A DNA stretch of 64,000 nucleotides from Phanerochaete sordida (lineage: Eukaryota; Basidiomycota; Agaricomycetes; Polyporales; Phanerochaetaceae): the NCBI GenBank assembly GCA_019973155.2, contig BPQB01000021.1:62001-126000 (forward strand). The letters run 5' to 3'. Position numbers and translations under genes: made by a program. How positions within the stretch are numbered: the first letter of the stretch is position 1; each line of letters starts with the position of its first letter. Below, piece after piece: positions 32,878-44,396 of the stretch. A model generated the notes under the pieces. That model was not told the origin of the DNA and ran no database searches. It saw only the letters and a list, made by a program, of their open reading frames with translations.

Positions 32878-34427
32878 TGGTGCAGGTCGTGGTCTGTGTA
32901 AAGGTGAGTGTGGAGCTCAATGCGCGAGCGACTGTCGAATAACATTCGGGACGTCCAAGGAGCTGCGCGCTGTGCACGTCACGCTGCGATCTGGCGCGAG
33001 CAATCCCGCTGCCGGCAGCATCGTCCTTTGACGCATTCCCGCTACACATGATGCATACACCAAGCGTTCAACGTTCAAGACGCTACGCGTGCCATACGGA
33101 TCGGTGCGCAGGAAGTCTACGTTCGTCTCGACGCTATTTTTGTATGTAGAGTTTCGTCGCCGACCGGAGGTAGGACTTTGTCGGACACTTACATCTTCTC
33201 TATCGACAGGTGCCCACCCACTGCACCCCTCAAGATCCGACTTTGCCGTATCTTTTCGTGTACATCGACTGTCTCTGGTTCTTGGTGTTGTGTCGCATCG
33301 TCAAGCCTCCAGCAGCTCCCCAACACTTCTTTGCGCGTCGCAACTCAGACTGCCGATCTCGAGTTCCTGTCTTGTGGACCACTTTTCGCTGCCTGTGGAC
33401 CGTGCGTACTCTGGATTGACATCCTCCCTGTCTTATTTGATTACGGTCATACACACACCTCTACATCATACCAAATGACACAGAATTCTAATGACGTTTT
33501 CCTCGCAGTCTTGCGCCAGACTCTTGCGAACTCAGCCTCCCATGTGGATGCCAGTAAAACACTGACAGGGCTCCCAAAGTTGATGCCCACCGGCGAGCAC
33601 ATGTACATCGACATCGGGCCTTTGACGTCCGTGGCGGCTGTTTTAGGTCTTATTGTACATCCTGGCGAAGAATTTGCATGGGCGGAGCTCTGCTCATGCT
33701 CCGGAGGCTTCGTCGCGGATCTTATCCTGGACGAATATTCGCCATTCGACGCTGCATGTCGTTGCACGCTGCCACACCTCCGCGGTCTACGCCTATGCTC
33801 AGTTTGGCATACGGGCGGGCGCGTCTCATCCTTATCATCGTGCCTGTGACGATACGAGGATGCAAAGTCCCCTGGCACTCTCGTTCGTCTTTACTCGGGT
33901 GCTTGCCTGCTGTGTGCTTCGGCTTTGTGGCTGGGCGCTGCGAGCTCGAGAAGGCGCGTCTTCGTGGCGCGTCGGACTGGATAAAATACCTCATCTTCGA
34001 AGCAGCGCGTTCCTGAGGGCCTGCGACCATACGTACGTTCTGGACGCACAGCCTTGCATTGGAAATCGGATAGAGGCAGTCCGTTCCGAGGGCGCAGCGC
34101 TTGGCTGCCGCTGCCGGCCTGAGGAACGTTGGGTCTGTCGTCCGCAGAAGTCTACGCAGGCTCATCTCAAGAAAACGTTCGCATTGCACGCGCATTGAAG
34201 CTGAAGAATGTTGAGGCTGGGAGCAGGAGCCTGCAGGCGCGGATTGGCTCGCCCAAGGCAGAGAGCGGAGGGGCGACCCCAGGCACCGCCCACGTGGGCG
34301 CCTTGCGGGTCCAGACAATTTGCTTACTCCGGTAAAGCCGCCCTTGGAGAGGACCGTACGGTCGCCGCGATCTTTTATAAAACTTGTGCTGTATGTCGGG
34401 ATTCCGCTCCTGCCCCCTCCACCGTCC
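32878..34427. other. Intergenic, no gene confirmed
   Basis: About 1.55 kb upstream of the arrestin gene. A plus-strand frame from ATG 33475 to 33849 reads 124 residues of balanced composition (MTQNSNDVFLAVLRQTLANS at its start), but I know no homologue and see no splice or promoter support. Confidence 0.45.
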
Positions 34428-37096
34428 ATGCCGTCCACAAAGAACTCGCTTTCGATACGCCTGACCGAGTCCGTCGTCTTCCTCCGCACCGGCGATGGCA
34501 CAGGTCGTTCAAGACAAGGCTCGCAGACGGCGTCCCCTCCGGCGATGGTCAGAGGACTGCTAACACTGAATGTGGCCAAGCCCATGAAGATATCCAGCAT
34601 TGAGGTGGAACTGGTGGGGAGGACGAGTACAGCCTGGCCAGAAGGTACGTTGCTCGCGTGGTCCCCTCTGTGACCCGCTTCAAGCCAACGTTCCCCGCGC
34701 TTTATGCTCACTGTGTCCCAGGTATCGGAGCGCGACGTGTCGAGATCAGCGAAGACCACAAAGTCTACTCCCAGTCCTGCGTATACTTTAAGGCAGGCTG
34801 TACCCCTACCTCCTCGCACCGGCGAACCCTGTCTGTCGGTCCCGGCTTGCATCTTGATCATGAGCAAGACGTCGAACACGAATATGAGGAGGGGGAAGAC
34901 TCGGATCACTTCAGCGAGTGGCACTATGAGGAGCGACGCGGCAGGCATCCCGTTCGAGGCGAGCGAGGACGTGCACCGATCCGACGCCTCAGTGCAGACC
35001 AGACGCACTACCACACCGGCATCGTCTCACAGCACAACGAGCAGCTCCCCACCCCTCCCTACTCGCCGATGTATTCCCCGGCTATGACTCCCCTGCGCCG
35101 GAGCCCCGCACCCTCCCGCGCCCCGTCAATAATCACGCCCATCCATCCCGAACATTCGCCCCAGCTGAGCCATGAGGACTTCCGGCGCATGGAGCGCGAT
35201 CAGTCCAGTGAGTCCCTCGACCATGCTGTTCCCCCGCGAGAATGCTGATTTATGGGAGGTTCTAGGTTCGCGTGATCCCTCTACGCCCGGGCACGAGTCA
35301 TCCGGCTTCTTCTCTCCGCGCGACGGCTCGCTCTCGCGGCGCGTGAGCTTCGATGAGCAACAACCCGAGTTCGTGCTCGGCAGCAGCACCGGCCGCTCGT
35401 CGTCGCAGCTGCCGTACAGCCCGAGCAGGAACGCGAGCCACGATTCGCACTCGCCGCACCCACAGTCGCCGCACCTCGAGGACACTCGCGGGCGCAGCAA
35501 GGGTAGCCGGCTGAGCAGCATCGGCATGTTCTTCGATGCGGTCAAGGAGCGCGTCCGCTCTGTGTCGCGCGCCGAGCGGGACATCACGCCGTCGCATAGT
35601 CTGAGTCGCTCCCGCGATGCCCGAGATTACAGCCCGGACAGGCGCGAGTCGAGCACGCGACGAGGACGTACGCGTGAGCCTAAGGAGCGATCTACCCTGG
35701 AGCGTGTCACCGAGGTCTTGGGACTCGAGAGCGACGAGGATGACACAAAAGACGACTGGAAGGAATTCCGAAAGGGTACGTCACAACGACTTGCTCACTA
35801 GACAGCCCGCTCACATACACGCAGGCGTGTACACCTACCCGATATCCTTCGCAATACCCCCAAGTGCCCCGCCTACGCTTCACTGCGAGTTCGGCTCAGT
35901 AGTTTGGCGGCTCAAAGCGACGGCTCACAGGCCAGGAACGTTTACGACGAAGCTCTCTGCGGCGCAAGAGGTGACGGTAGTGGCCTGCCCGAGTGAGGAC
36001 GACACGGAGGAGACGGAGAGCATCATCGTAGAACGGCAGTGGGACACGCAGATGCAATACCTCATTGCGATCTCTGGGCGGAGCTTCCCTATTGGCGGCA
36101 CTATTCCCTTCAGCATCACCTTCGTGCCATGGACGAAGATGAAGGTCTTCCGGCTTTCACTAGTTATTGAAGGTACGTCTGTCATTATCCATACGAAACC
36201 GAGTCTCATTTTGTTTGCAGAGCGCATCGAATATTACACAGACTTCAAGCGCTTGGTCCGCACGGACCCACTGAACCGTGTCGTCCTGCTGTCGCTGAAG
36301 GATCCGCATAAGGAGCATCCGCTTCTCCCGCTGAACTCTGACAATATCGAAGCCTTCAAGAACTCCCCGCTGCACGGCACGTTCGACTCAGACGATGACA
36401 ACCTCTCCGAAGTCGTGTCGCAGCTCATGGGCCCCGGCCCGTGGTCAATAACCAAGGATATACCCCTGCCGAGGTCGTGCAACGAGCTCCACTTCACGAA
36501 CAAAAATAAGAAGAGCAACATCATCATATCGCACACCCTCAAGATTATCTTCCGAGTACAGCGCGGCGACGACCAGGAGATTGACCCGTCGACCGGCAAG
36601 CGCAAGATGTTCGACATCGTCGTGCAGACGCCGATCCACATCCTTTCTGTGAGTGCACCCCCTACTCTTCCTTGTCTATCAACGCTGACATGCACGGCAG
36701 TGCCTATGCAGGCCCGACTTCACCGCGCTGCCGCCATACTCGGAGTCGACGACCGTGACGGCCTCGCTCGTGTCGAGCCCGCTCTGCGCGTGCAGCTCGG
36801 GGCACACGCCGCACCACGGCTCGGGCGACGCGACGCCCGTCGACGGCGGCCTGCTCGACATCCCGTTCGCGCCGCGCAGCGGCTTCCACCGGCACGCGTC
36901 GGGCTCGGGCACGCACACGCCGACGTCGCTCGAGACCGTGCAGCGCGCGCCGAGCGCGAGCCGCCCGCCGCCGCAGCGTATCGAGAGCCTGCTCGAGCGC
37001 AGCTCGCACTTTGAGCGGCTCCTCGCTGGACACGAGAGCGAGGCCGGTGAGGCGCCGCCGGCGTACGACGACGTGGTCGGGCAGCACACGCACTAG
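34428..37096 (+). CDS. Alpha-arrestin (ART/PalF-like ubiquitin-ligase adaptor)
   Basis: Six exons (34428-34644, 34722-35207, 35266-35775, 35825-36172, 36221-36648, 36701-37096) encode 794 residues. Fungal alpha-arrestins recruit the HECT ligase Rsp5/Nedd4 to plasma-membrane transporters and drive their endocytosis. The arrestin-N fold starts at the first residues (LSIRLTESVVFL, GLLTLNVAKPMKISSIEVEL) and resumes after a Ser/Pro/Arg-rich insertion of some 260 residues (about 110-390) with VYTYPISFAIP and LKATAHRPG. Arrestin-C follows (IPFSITFVPW, RSCNELHFTNK). The tail has a PPAY motif near the C-terminus, the expected WW-domain ligand. The large insertion is where phosphorylation usually controls these adaptors. 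An in-frame upstream ATG (34320) exists; the chosen one starts the fold. Possible clients in this window are the OPT and TRK transporters, as inference only. Confidence 0.92.
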
Positions 37097-38846
37097 ATTC
37101 GCATGGCCCGTCTATATCTCGGGACCCTCGTTGAGCTGGTGTAGCCTTCATAGGCTGGTTTTATTGATTGTAGCAAATGATACCTAGAATAGTATGGTAC
37201 AGCCTTGCGATAGTGCATAGAATACCAATACCTTATTGCGCCCATGCAGAGACCGGAGCGTGATTCTGAATCGACGCAGCGTGTACCTTTCCAGACTGTC
37301 ACAAATCCACAAATCCAGTGTTCGAAGGCTGCGTCGCTGTGCGGGTCATGGCTTTCTACAGCCCATGAGTGCATGTTGTTAACTGTGCACGGGGCGGCCT
37401 AGTAAGATGAACGTGAGGCTCGACATCGACAGGGGAGAGACACGTGCCATTTGCTGCATCCTGCAGTTTTCGCACGTTGACACACAGAGCCCTTTGGCTA
37501 GGCAGCCGGGCAGCGCTGTTCGACCTCATGTTGAGAACTCACGGCTGTTGGACTGCTTCTGTAGTACAATCAGGTGTCATGCAGGGCTGCAGCAGCATGG
37601 TCACGTATGAACAGGCCTTCCACAGTGCCTGGCAGACATCACTGAATGAATGCCAAGAACGCGGAAATGATCCTGCGACAAGTTCGAATGCCGTAGTGAG
37701 AGACAGCGCGAGTCGCGCGTGGGGTGGTCTGGACGCAAATGTCAGCCGTTCCGAAGGGTCCAAGCCCGCTGCACATTTCGGCGAGGACTGCTGACATGAG
37801 TTTGAGGACACTGGGCCAGAAAAAGCACATGAAAAGAACGACGTACCTGTGGCTATCGGTGGTGCTACCCTCTGATCATGGTGCACAGGATCGATAGCTG
37901 CGCGCTGTAGATAGTCGGACGAGGGGTGCGTCGACCGAACAGCCGTAGACAAAAATACGCATCCCGGCGGGGCCGAGTCGTCCTACACGGGTGCTCTAGG
38001 AAGTTGGTCATGTAGTCGCACGCTGTTACTTACAGCACTTCTGAGGCCTCACACACATTCAAGTGTCAGGTCTTTCACTTGCACTTGAGAGGATGGGATG
38101 CCATGTCCGGGCCAGTCCCGAGGGACCCGGCTAGAGATACTCTCGACTCGGAGTCTCGGGCATCGATAGCTTGTCGGCCAACGGGGTTTCACACTTGTAT
38201 GAAAGCGCGGAGGGCAGCCGACTTCTAGATCTGTAAATATGTCCAATGTTCAGCACCATGGCTCGTATGAACCGCTCGTTCGTGACCTGTGCTCACCACA
38301 TCGATGCGACCGCTGACCTGCAATGGCACACGATTTTCGGCGTAGATATGAAAGAGCCAGAGTCGCGTTGCAAAATAGTTCTCCTGGCTGCAACTAGAGG
38401 AGGGTTCGTGAAGATTATCTCCCGAGACTGTGACGCAGCAGGGAACGTTCTGGCGGGATGGGCGTTCGCCAAGTGTTCTCACCTTGTTACATCTTGGCCC
38501 TAGAAATGATCATGAAAGCCCCTTGCGACTGTGTCTCGTCCACACCTGTCCCTCTGCACGAACCCCTTGCTCGACAGCAGCGTACGCTGTGTACGCCGCT
38601 TTGCTGCGCGGGAGCCATTTTAGGGACGTCGATCGGGTAAGGAAGATCTGAGATTTGGGAGGAGTGCGCACTCCGAGAGCCAGCTGTAAGCTTTTGCCGT
38701 CCCTCCCTCACGCTTTGAAGCCTCTGGGATTCTAACTCCTACTCGATGAAAGGCCAACAAGCCAGGAGACCACGCCGCACCTCAATTACCGCCGTCTGCT
38801 AGCATTATTCCCTCACCCACCCCTCTCCAAGTGGTCAACAACGCGC
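37097..38846. other. Intergenic, no gene recognised
   Basis: About 1.75 kb between two plus-strand genes. Only short frames, no motifs; CT-rich leader in the last 100 bases before the TRK start. Confidence 0.5.
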
Positions 38847-41800
38847 ATGTCCCTGCTCTCCCAACAGCGAAAAGACCTCTGGAAAGACCGTCTCGACAGG
38901 CTAGGACGCTACACCAGGAGACACCTCAACTTTTACCGTATCCACATCCTCTTCTTGTGAGCGCCGATTTCACTGGCTCCCCGCGAGGGTCCACGCGAGG
39001 TCCACCGGCTGACCTTTACCGCACACAGCACCTTTGCCCCCCTTATCGCCTCCGGCATCTTCTATGCGAGCAACGGAGAGTACCACATCAGCTACATAGA
39101 CGCACTCTTCAACTGTGTCAGCGCGGTCACCGTCTGTGGCCTGGCCACCGTCGACCTCAGCAGTCTCACACCATGGCAGCAAGTCATTCTGTTCCTCTTG
39201 ATGTGTATGGGCAGCCCGGTGGTCGTGTCCTGGGTGATGGTCTATGTCCGTCGCGAGATCTTTGCAAGCAAGTTTCGCCATGTCGTCGAGTCGGAGCTCG
39301 CGCGGCGGGTAGCGCAGAAGGTCGACGCGCCGGTCGAGATTCACCTTGTGCCCTGGTGGAAGCGGGCAGCGCAAGTCTTCACCGGCCCCAAGCTGCCAAC
39401 AATACACGAGGCCACCAATAGCACTGACAGCACTGCGCGGGAACGCGAGAAGGAGAAGGACCGGAGCCGCGCTGCAGCAAACCGCCTGAGGCCAGACATG
39501 ATTCGGCGCATGGACGACGCCCCGAAACTCGTGAACCCGAGCGGGTACATCAGCGAAGGGCACACGCCACAGGTCTCGTCCGCAGGCCTGCCTCGGGATG
39601 AGAGCCCCCACCAGCCACGACTTGGGGCCATGCAGTTTGAAGAGCTGGCGGAACACATGCTGGAGGAGACGGAGGAAGAGGCGAGGAGACAGGTGGAACA
39701 TCCCATTGAATCGGGCTCGGAGGATAGCATCGACCGTGAAAAGTGAGTCCACGGTTCTCCATTAGCCAAGAATCCTCCTGACTTCCTTGCCCAGGAGGGA
39801 GCACAGGCTCACGGAGTCTCCCGCCGAGATCCATGTCCCGGGTACAGGTGCGTACTCTTTACACTCGATTTGCGCATGCTTTGCTGACCCTCTTCCCAGA
39901 GCGGCCACTGATGCAGCGGCTCCGACATGCTATGAACGAAGAGGGCTTGCCACGAACGCAAACCATCGAGTTCGCGCTGAGCCCGCGTCCAGACCGGGAG
40001 TACGACGATCGCCCGCGGATGGAGCCCATCGAATCTCGCGTGCCAAGTCCAGGATCTCCGCGCATGCGCAGAACGTCCATGCCCCGTATCGGGACACTCC
40101 CTCGGACGACGACGATGCCGCGCTCGGGCACGCTCCCGCGGACAACGACAATGCCACACACGCTGACGATGCCATACACGAATACGATGCATACGCATCA
40201 CTCGATGCGGACGAAACACCGCGGGTTCGGCGGGTTCCCGATGCCGCACGAGATCGCGTCGCGCGTCGTGAACTACTTCTTTCCGACCTTCCAGCGGCAG
40301 CTCACTCGTACAGTGACGATGCCGCGCACACAGACGATTATCTCGCAGCGCGCAGGCAGCATGGCCCCGGGTGTGCGACCCGTGCCGTACATCTCTTTCG
40401 AGGCGGTCGTAGGCCGGAACTCTGCGTTTCAGCAGCTCACGCAGGACCAGATCGAAGAGCTTGGAGGTGTGGAGTATCGTGCGTTGAATGCACTGCTTTG
40501 GATAGTCGGCGGGGTGAGTCTGCATTACTAGCCCTTGAAATGGTTACTAATGTGAGAGCAGTATCACATCGGCTCTCAGCTCATCGCATTCACTGTCATT
40601 GCACCGTACATGACCCTCTCCAGATGGCAGTACGCATTTGTCCCCCCGGCAGAGCACAGGAAGGTCTCATCTACATGGTGAGTCGGTTCGCTCGTTTATA
40701 CCTCGCCCATGGTTTGACTAATGTCTGTCGCGTAGGTTCTCGTTATTTCAAGTTGTCTCCTCATATACCAACACTGGCATGTCCCTGCAAGACGAATCAA
40801 TGGTCCCGTTCCAACAAGCATATCCCATGATTGTATTTATGGTTTTCCTAATCTTAGCTGGTAACACAGCATTTGTGAGTTTTTATATCACGTTTTGAAT
40901 ACGATGATACTGACCTTCGCCGTGCAGCCTATATTGTAAGCTTACAGCATACATATATTTGCATCTGACTGACCTATCCGTTATTTCAACCAGCTTACGA
41001 TTTACGATGTAAGCCTCGCTTTCTTTCCATTGGTTATGAGGCATGGCTGACCTTTTCTCAGCTGGATTATCTCGAAACTAGTCCCACGACGCTCACGTGT
41101 AAACGAAACGCTACACTTCCTCCTCGACCATCCGCGTCGGTGCTTCATTTATTTATTCCCCTCTCATCAAACATGGTTCTTGTTTACCGTCGTCCTATTT
41201 TTGAAGTAAGCCTCGCCGTCTTTCTCCGAAGATGACGTCTCTGACGCAACGCAGCCTTACAGACTGGTTCTTCTTCTTGGTGCTGGACCTGGGTAACCCC
41301 GCCGTGACAGTCATTCCGGCCGGCGTCAGGGTTATCATTGGCCTGCTCCAAGCCTCCGCTGTCCGTGCGGCGGGCTTCGCGACAGTAACGCTGTCCGCGC
41401 TGGCCCCGGCAGTGAAGGTACTGTACGTCATCATGATGTATGTCTCCGTCTGTAAGTAATCCCTTCGCCACCGTCCGAAATCCGCCGCTGACTGGCGACA
41501 GATCCTATCGCGATGAGCGTGCGGTCGACAAACGTATACGAGGAGAAGTCGCTTGGTGTCTTTGACGACGAGTCCGTCGACGAGGAGAACTTCAAGCCGA
41601 CCGGAAGCCGCGCGACCATATGGAGTAGCTACCTGGCGATGCACATGCGCAAACAGCTGTCCTTCGACATGTGGTGGCTCGGACTCGGGCTGTTCCTGGT
41701 GTGCATCATCGAGGTAAGCTTTGGACCATATTTCGTCTCGCTTTTGACTGACAAACATGTCGCAGAGGGGCAACATTAATAACCCGGACAACCTGGCTTG

Positions 41801-42312
41801 GTTCAATATTTTCACCATTAGTGAGTGCTGGCGATCCAGTATTGTAAGGCCTTGCTAATAGCCGGATAGTCTTCGAGCTGGTGTCCGCCTACGGAACCGT
41901 AGGCCTCTCGCTTGGCGTGCCATACGTAAGTCTCGTACACCTCTCAAGTGAACGTACGCTCACGTTTCTCTTTTAGGCCAACTACTCTTTCTCTGGCGCC
42001 CTCCACCCGCTCTCGAAGCTCATCGTCTGCGCCGTCATGCTTCGGGGCCGGCACCGCGGGCTGCCCGTCGCGATCGACCGCGCGGTCATTCTGCCGTTCG
42101 AGTTCCGCGACCCCGCGCCGGACGACTACACGCCGCCCGACGGCGCGTCGCAGCGCCGCGGCTCGCAGGACTCGTCGTACGGGAACGGCACGTTCAACGA
42201 CGCGGGGCGCGCGCCGTCCGAGAAGCTCCAGCGCCGCTCGTGGCGAACCGCGAGCCCCGACAGCGCGCAGCTCCGCCGCGCGAGTAGCCGCGCACCCACC
42301 GAGGCGGCGTAA
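38847..42312 (+). CDS. TRK1-like: TRK-family potassium transporter
   Basis: Fourteen exons (38847-38956, 39029-39742, 39795-39847, 39900-40513, 40562-40677, 40736-40874, 40928-40935, 40994-41008, 41062-41205, 41255-41451, 41502-41713, 41766-41820, 41870-41925, 41977-42312) give 922 residues. TRK proteins import potassium across the plasma membrane with four pore-loop (M1-P-M2) repeats. Seen: pore loop 1 around SAVTVCGLATVDL; a long cytosolic loop (about 130-440) with acidic, Ser-rich and short tandem repeats (PRTTTMPRSGTL type); pore loop 2 at SSYTNTGMSL; pore loop 3 at SAVRAAGFATV; pore loop 4 at SAYGTVGLSLG. The C-terminal cytosolic tail is Arg/Ser-rich. Two microexons of 8 and 15 bases encode the FPIFLRFTI stretch after pore loop 2. 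Sequence around them joins perfectly in frame. Confidence 0.95.
40060..40200 (+). repeat. Short tandem coding repeat in the TRK cytosolic loop
   Basis: Repeated units of the form Pro-Arg-x-Thr/Gly-Thr-Leu/Met (for example PRIGTLPRTTTMPRSGTLPR), continuing as PHTLTMPYTNTM. The DNA shows ACGACGATGCC-like reiterations. Low-complexity, Thr-rich and basic: probably a flexible, phosphorylatable segment. Confidence 0.7.
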
Positions 42313-42791
42313 CACTGCCCACCCGGAAGCATTTTTCACCTGCCCACGGACTGCCCAACATTGTACTGCCCTATATAATTGTATTATCACCATCATCTCA
42401 TTTGTTCTATCTCATCACATATAGATGGATCTTCCCCTTTGTTTTATCCACTGCTCTTGAGACTCACCCTTAGACTGCTGATTGAGACTCGACTTTGAAT
42501 ATCGACACTAGACAGTTTTACTAGTATTTTCGTCATTAGATGCGGTCCGCCTCGCCTTTATGGATTCTCTGGCCATCGTCACAGATAGTTGCATGCGTAG
42601 GGTCAAGGAGAACTGTGCGCAAGCTGTACATGGCAGTACACAGGCCCCACGACGTCCTCGGACGCTGCGTCATGGAGCGCGTACCTCGCGGGAAGTCGTT
42701 TAGTCCCATCAAACGTCGGATTAGCTACAGCCTATATATAACGGGGCACACTGCCCAGTCGCGAGGCGGTCCAGCCTTCTTACAGCCAGCC
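42313..42791. other. Intergenic with TATA box
   Basis: TRK 3' flank and promoter of the next gene. No coding frame supported. Confidence 0.5.
42733..42740 (+). promoter_or_regulatory. TATA box of the four-helix membrane protein gene
   Basis: TATATATA about 52 bases upstream of the ATG at 42792; the strongest TATA element in the window, suggesting regulated rather than constitutive expression. Confidence 0.55.
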
Positions 42792-43897
42792 ATGACAACC
42801 ATGTGTAAGTGCAGCTCTTGTTTCATTGTTGACATAGCGTCGGGCTCATGCGTGCAGTCACTACAGCGGCGCCAGGGAGCGCCAGGCGCAGAACCTCCGA
42901 GGAGCACGTGCCGGGCGAGGTGCGCTACACAGACTACGCAGAGCAGGATGTCTACGTCGCGACGCCGAAGGAGCTCTCGCGCAGCGGCACCGGTGCCTCT
43001 GCAAATGCGCCCGGCGGGCCCAGCGGCACACGGAGATGTGCGTGCCCACTCTTGAGGCGGCATAATGGGCTCTCGGGCTGACATCGGCGCAGGGACGCAG
43101 GAGGACCAGAATCGCAAAGACGAGGAGGCGCGGAATAAGGCCGTGAAGGAGCTCGTGAACTCGTGGATGGAGCGCCTGCAGCTGATCTCCGTGATTGTGC
43201 GTGGATCCACGTCGCCGCTGCGAGGAGGTCCGCGCTGATGCGTTTGCATGTAGACGACGTTCTTTGCGGCGATTGAGGCGCAGCTATTGGGCATCGTGAC
43301 GCCGTCTGGCGACGATGGTGTCTCGGGCATCACCAAAGCCTCTGCCGCGACGCTCTCCAGCGCGCTGGTGGTGCATAGTTTCGCAGGTGAGTAGTGCTGC
43401 AGGATACGATGTGCGATCTCTCTGAAGTAAAGTCGCTGATTACCACGATCGCGCACCTAGCAATTCTGTCGTTCATTGCGGCCTTCTTCCTCGTGCGCTT
43501 CCGCGTGCACGAAGCAAATAAGCAAGAGACGAAGGCCGAGCAAAAATTGGAGGCGGGCCCCAAACCCGGACAGAGCGCAGAGAAGCCGGGCCCGACGGTC
43601 CCGCCGGAGATCTGGTCGGCAAACCCGCGCCTCGAGCAGGTCGGCCCGCTGCGCAGGGGCAAGCCACCGGTGCACCTGCTCGAGAACTGCCACACGCTTT
43701 GCATGGTGCTCTCCCTCGTCGGCTTCGTGCTTGCGATGGTCGGCATCATGTGCTATGTCTGGGCGATGCTCCCCAGGAGTTCGATAGTGCTGTCGACCGT
43801 CGCGATTGGCCTGTCGGTCATGTTGTCAGCCATGGCGTTGTCCCTGCCGCAGAGTGTATCGTTGATGGCCCCGAGCCATGTCGTCGACTCCTCATAA
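42792..43897 (+). CDS. Agaricomycete-type hypothetical transmembrane protein
   Basis: Exons 42792-42804, 42858-43037, 43093-43196, 43254-43386 and 43461-43897 encode 288 residues. The first exon carries only four codons plus one base. After a polar N-terminus (about 1-65) comes an Arg/Glu-rich amphipathic stretch and the block WMERLQLISVITTFFAAIEAQLL, which I associate with a large, uncharacterised family of small membrane proteins expanded in mushroom-forming fungi. Hydrophobic segments lie at about 90-110, 130-160, 222-245 and 250-275, with a Pro/Lys/Glu-rich cytosolic loop between the second and third. No enzymatic motif is visible. Function unknown; it may be a membrane organiser or a cargo-type protein. 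The unusually strong TATA box hints at conditional expression. Confidence 0.8.
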
Positions 43898-44396
43898 CTG
43901 TCTATATCTACGGAACGGATACCACTTCCATTTGATACCTACCGATGCAGCATATACCATGTAATATCTCCTAGTACTTGTGCATATCATCCCAAGATTG
44001 ATGTCCAACGCAGGTGATGCACCAAGAGCTAGCAGTGGCTAGGCAACCTATAATCGTAGACCTGCTTGAATACTATACGCCGACGTGGCCTACGCAGTCA
44101 AACTTACTTAATCAAAATTTGACACCTCGTGAGCACCATATATGGCTCAAGAATCGCAGGGAGGCGAAAGCTCACTACGGTCATACAACAAAGGACGACT
44201 CTCTAAGTTGACTCTAACCTGCTCAGAACATCAGATACGGAGAACCGGGAATTGCATAACATGTGGAGTCGATAATTATACCACTGAAAATGTGTTATCC
44301 AAGTTTTCGAGAAGGACAATGATAGTAAGATACATGTCGGGCACGGTACCGAACGAGAAGGGGAAGCAAGACGCGCACGGAACTCGGTAGCAATGC
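43898..44396. other. Convergent intergenic region
   Basis: About 500 AT-richer bases between converging 3' ends; polyadenylation regions expected. No gene seen. Confidence 0.5.

Noticed and set aside
33475..33849. 124-residue plus-strand frame upstream of the arrestin gene
   Set aside because: Reasonable composition, but no homologue known to me, no promoter and no splice evidence; left as intergenic.
33722..35014. 430-residue minus-strand open frame overlapping the arrestin 5' end
   Set aside because: It lies antisense to a well-supported arrestin exon and has no recognisable motifs; half of it covers intergenic DNA.
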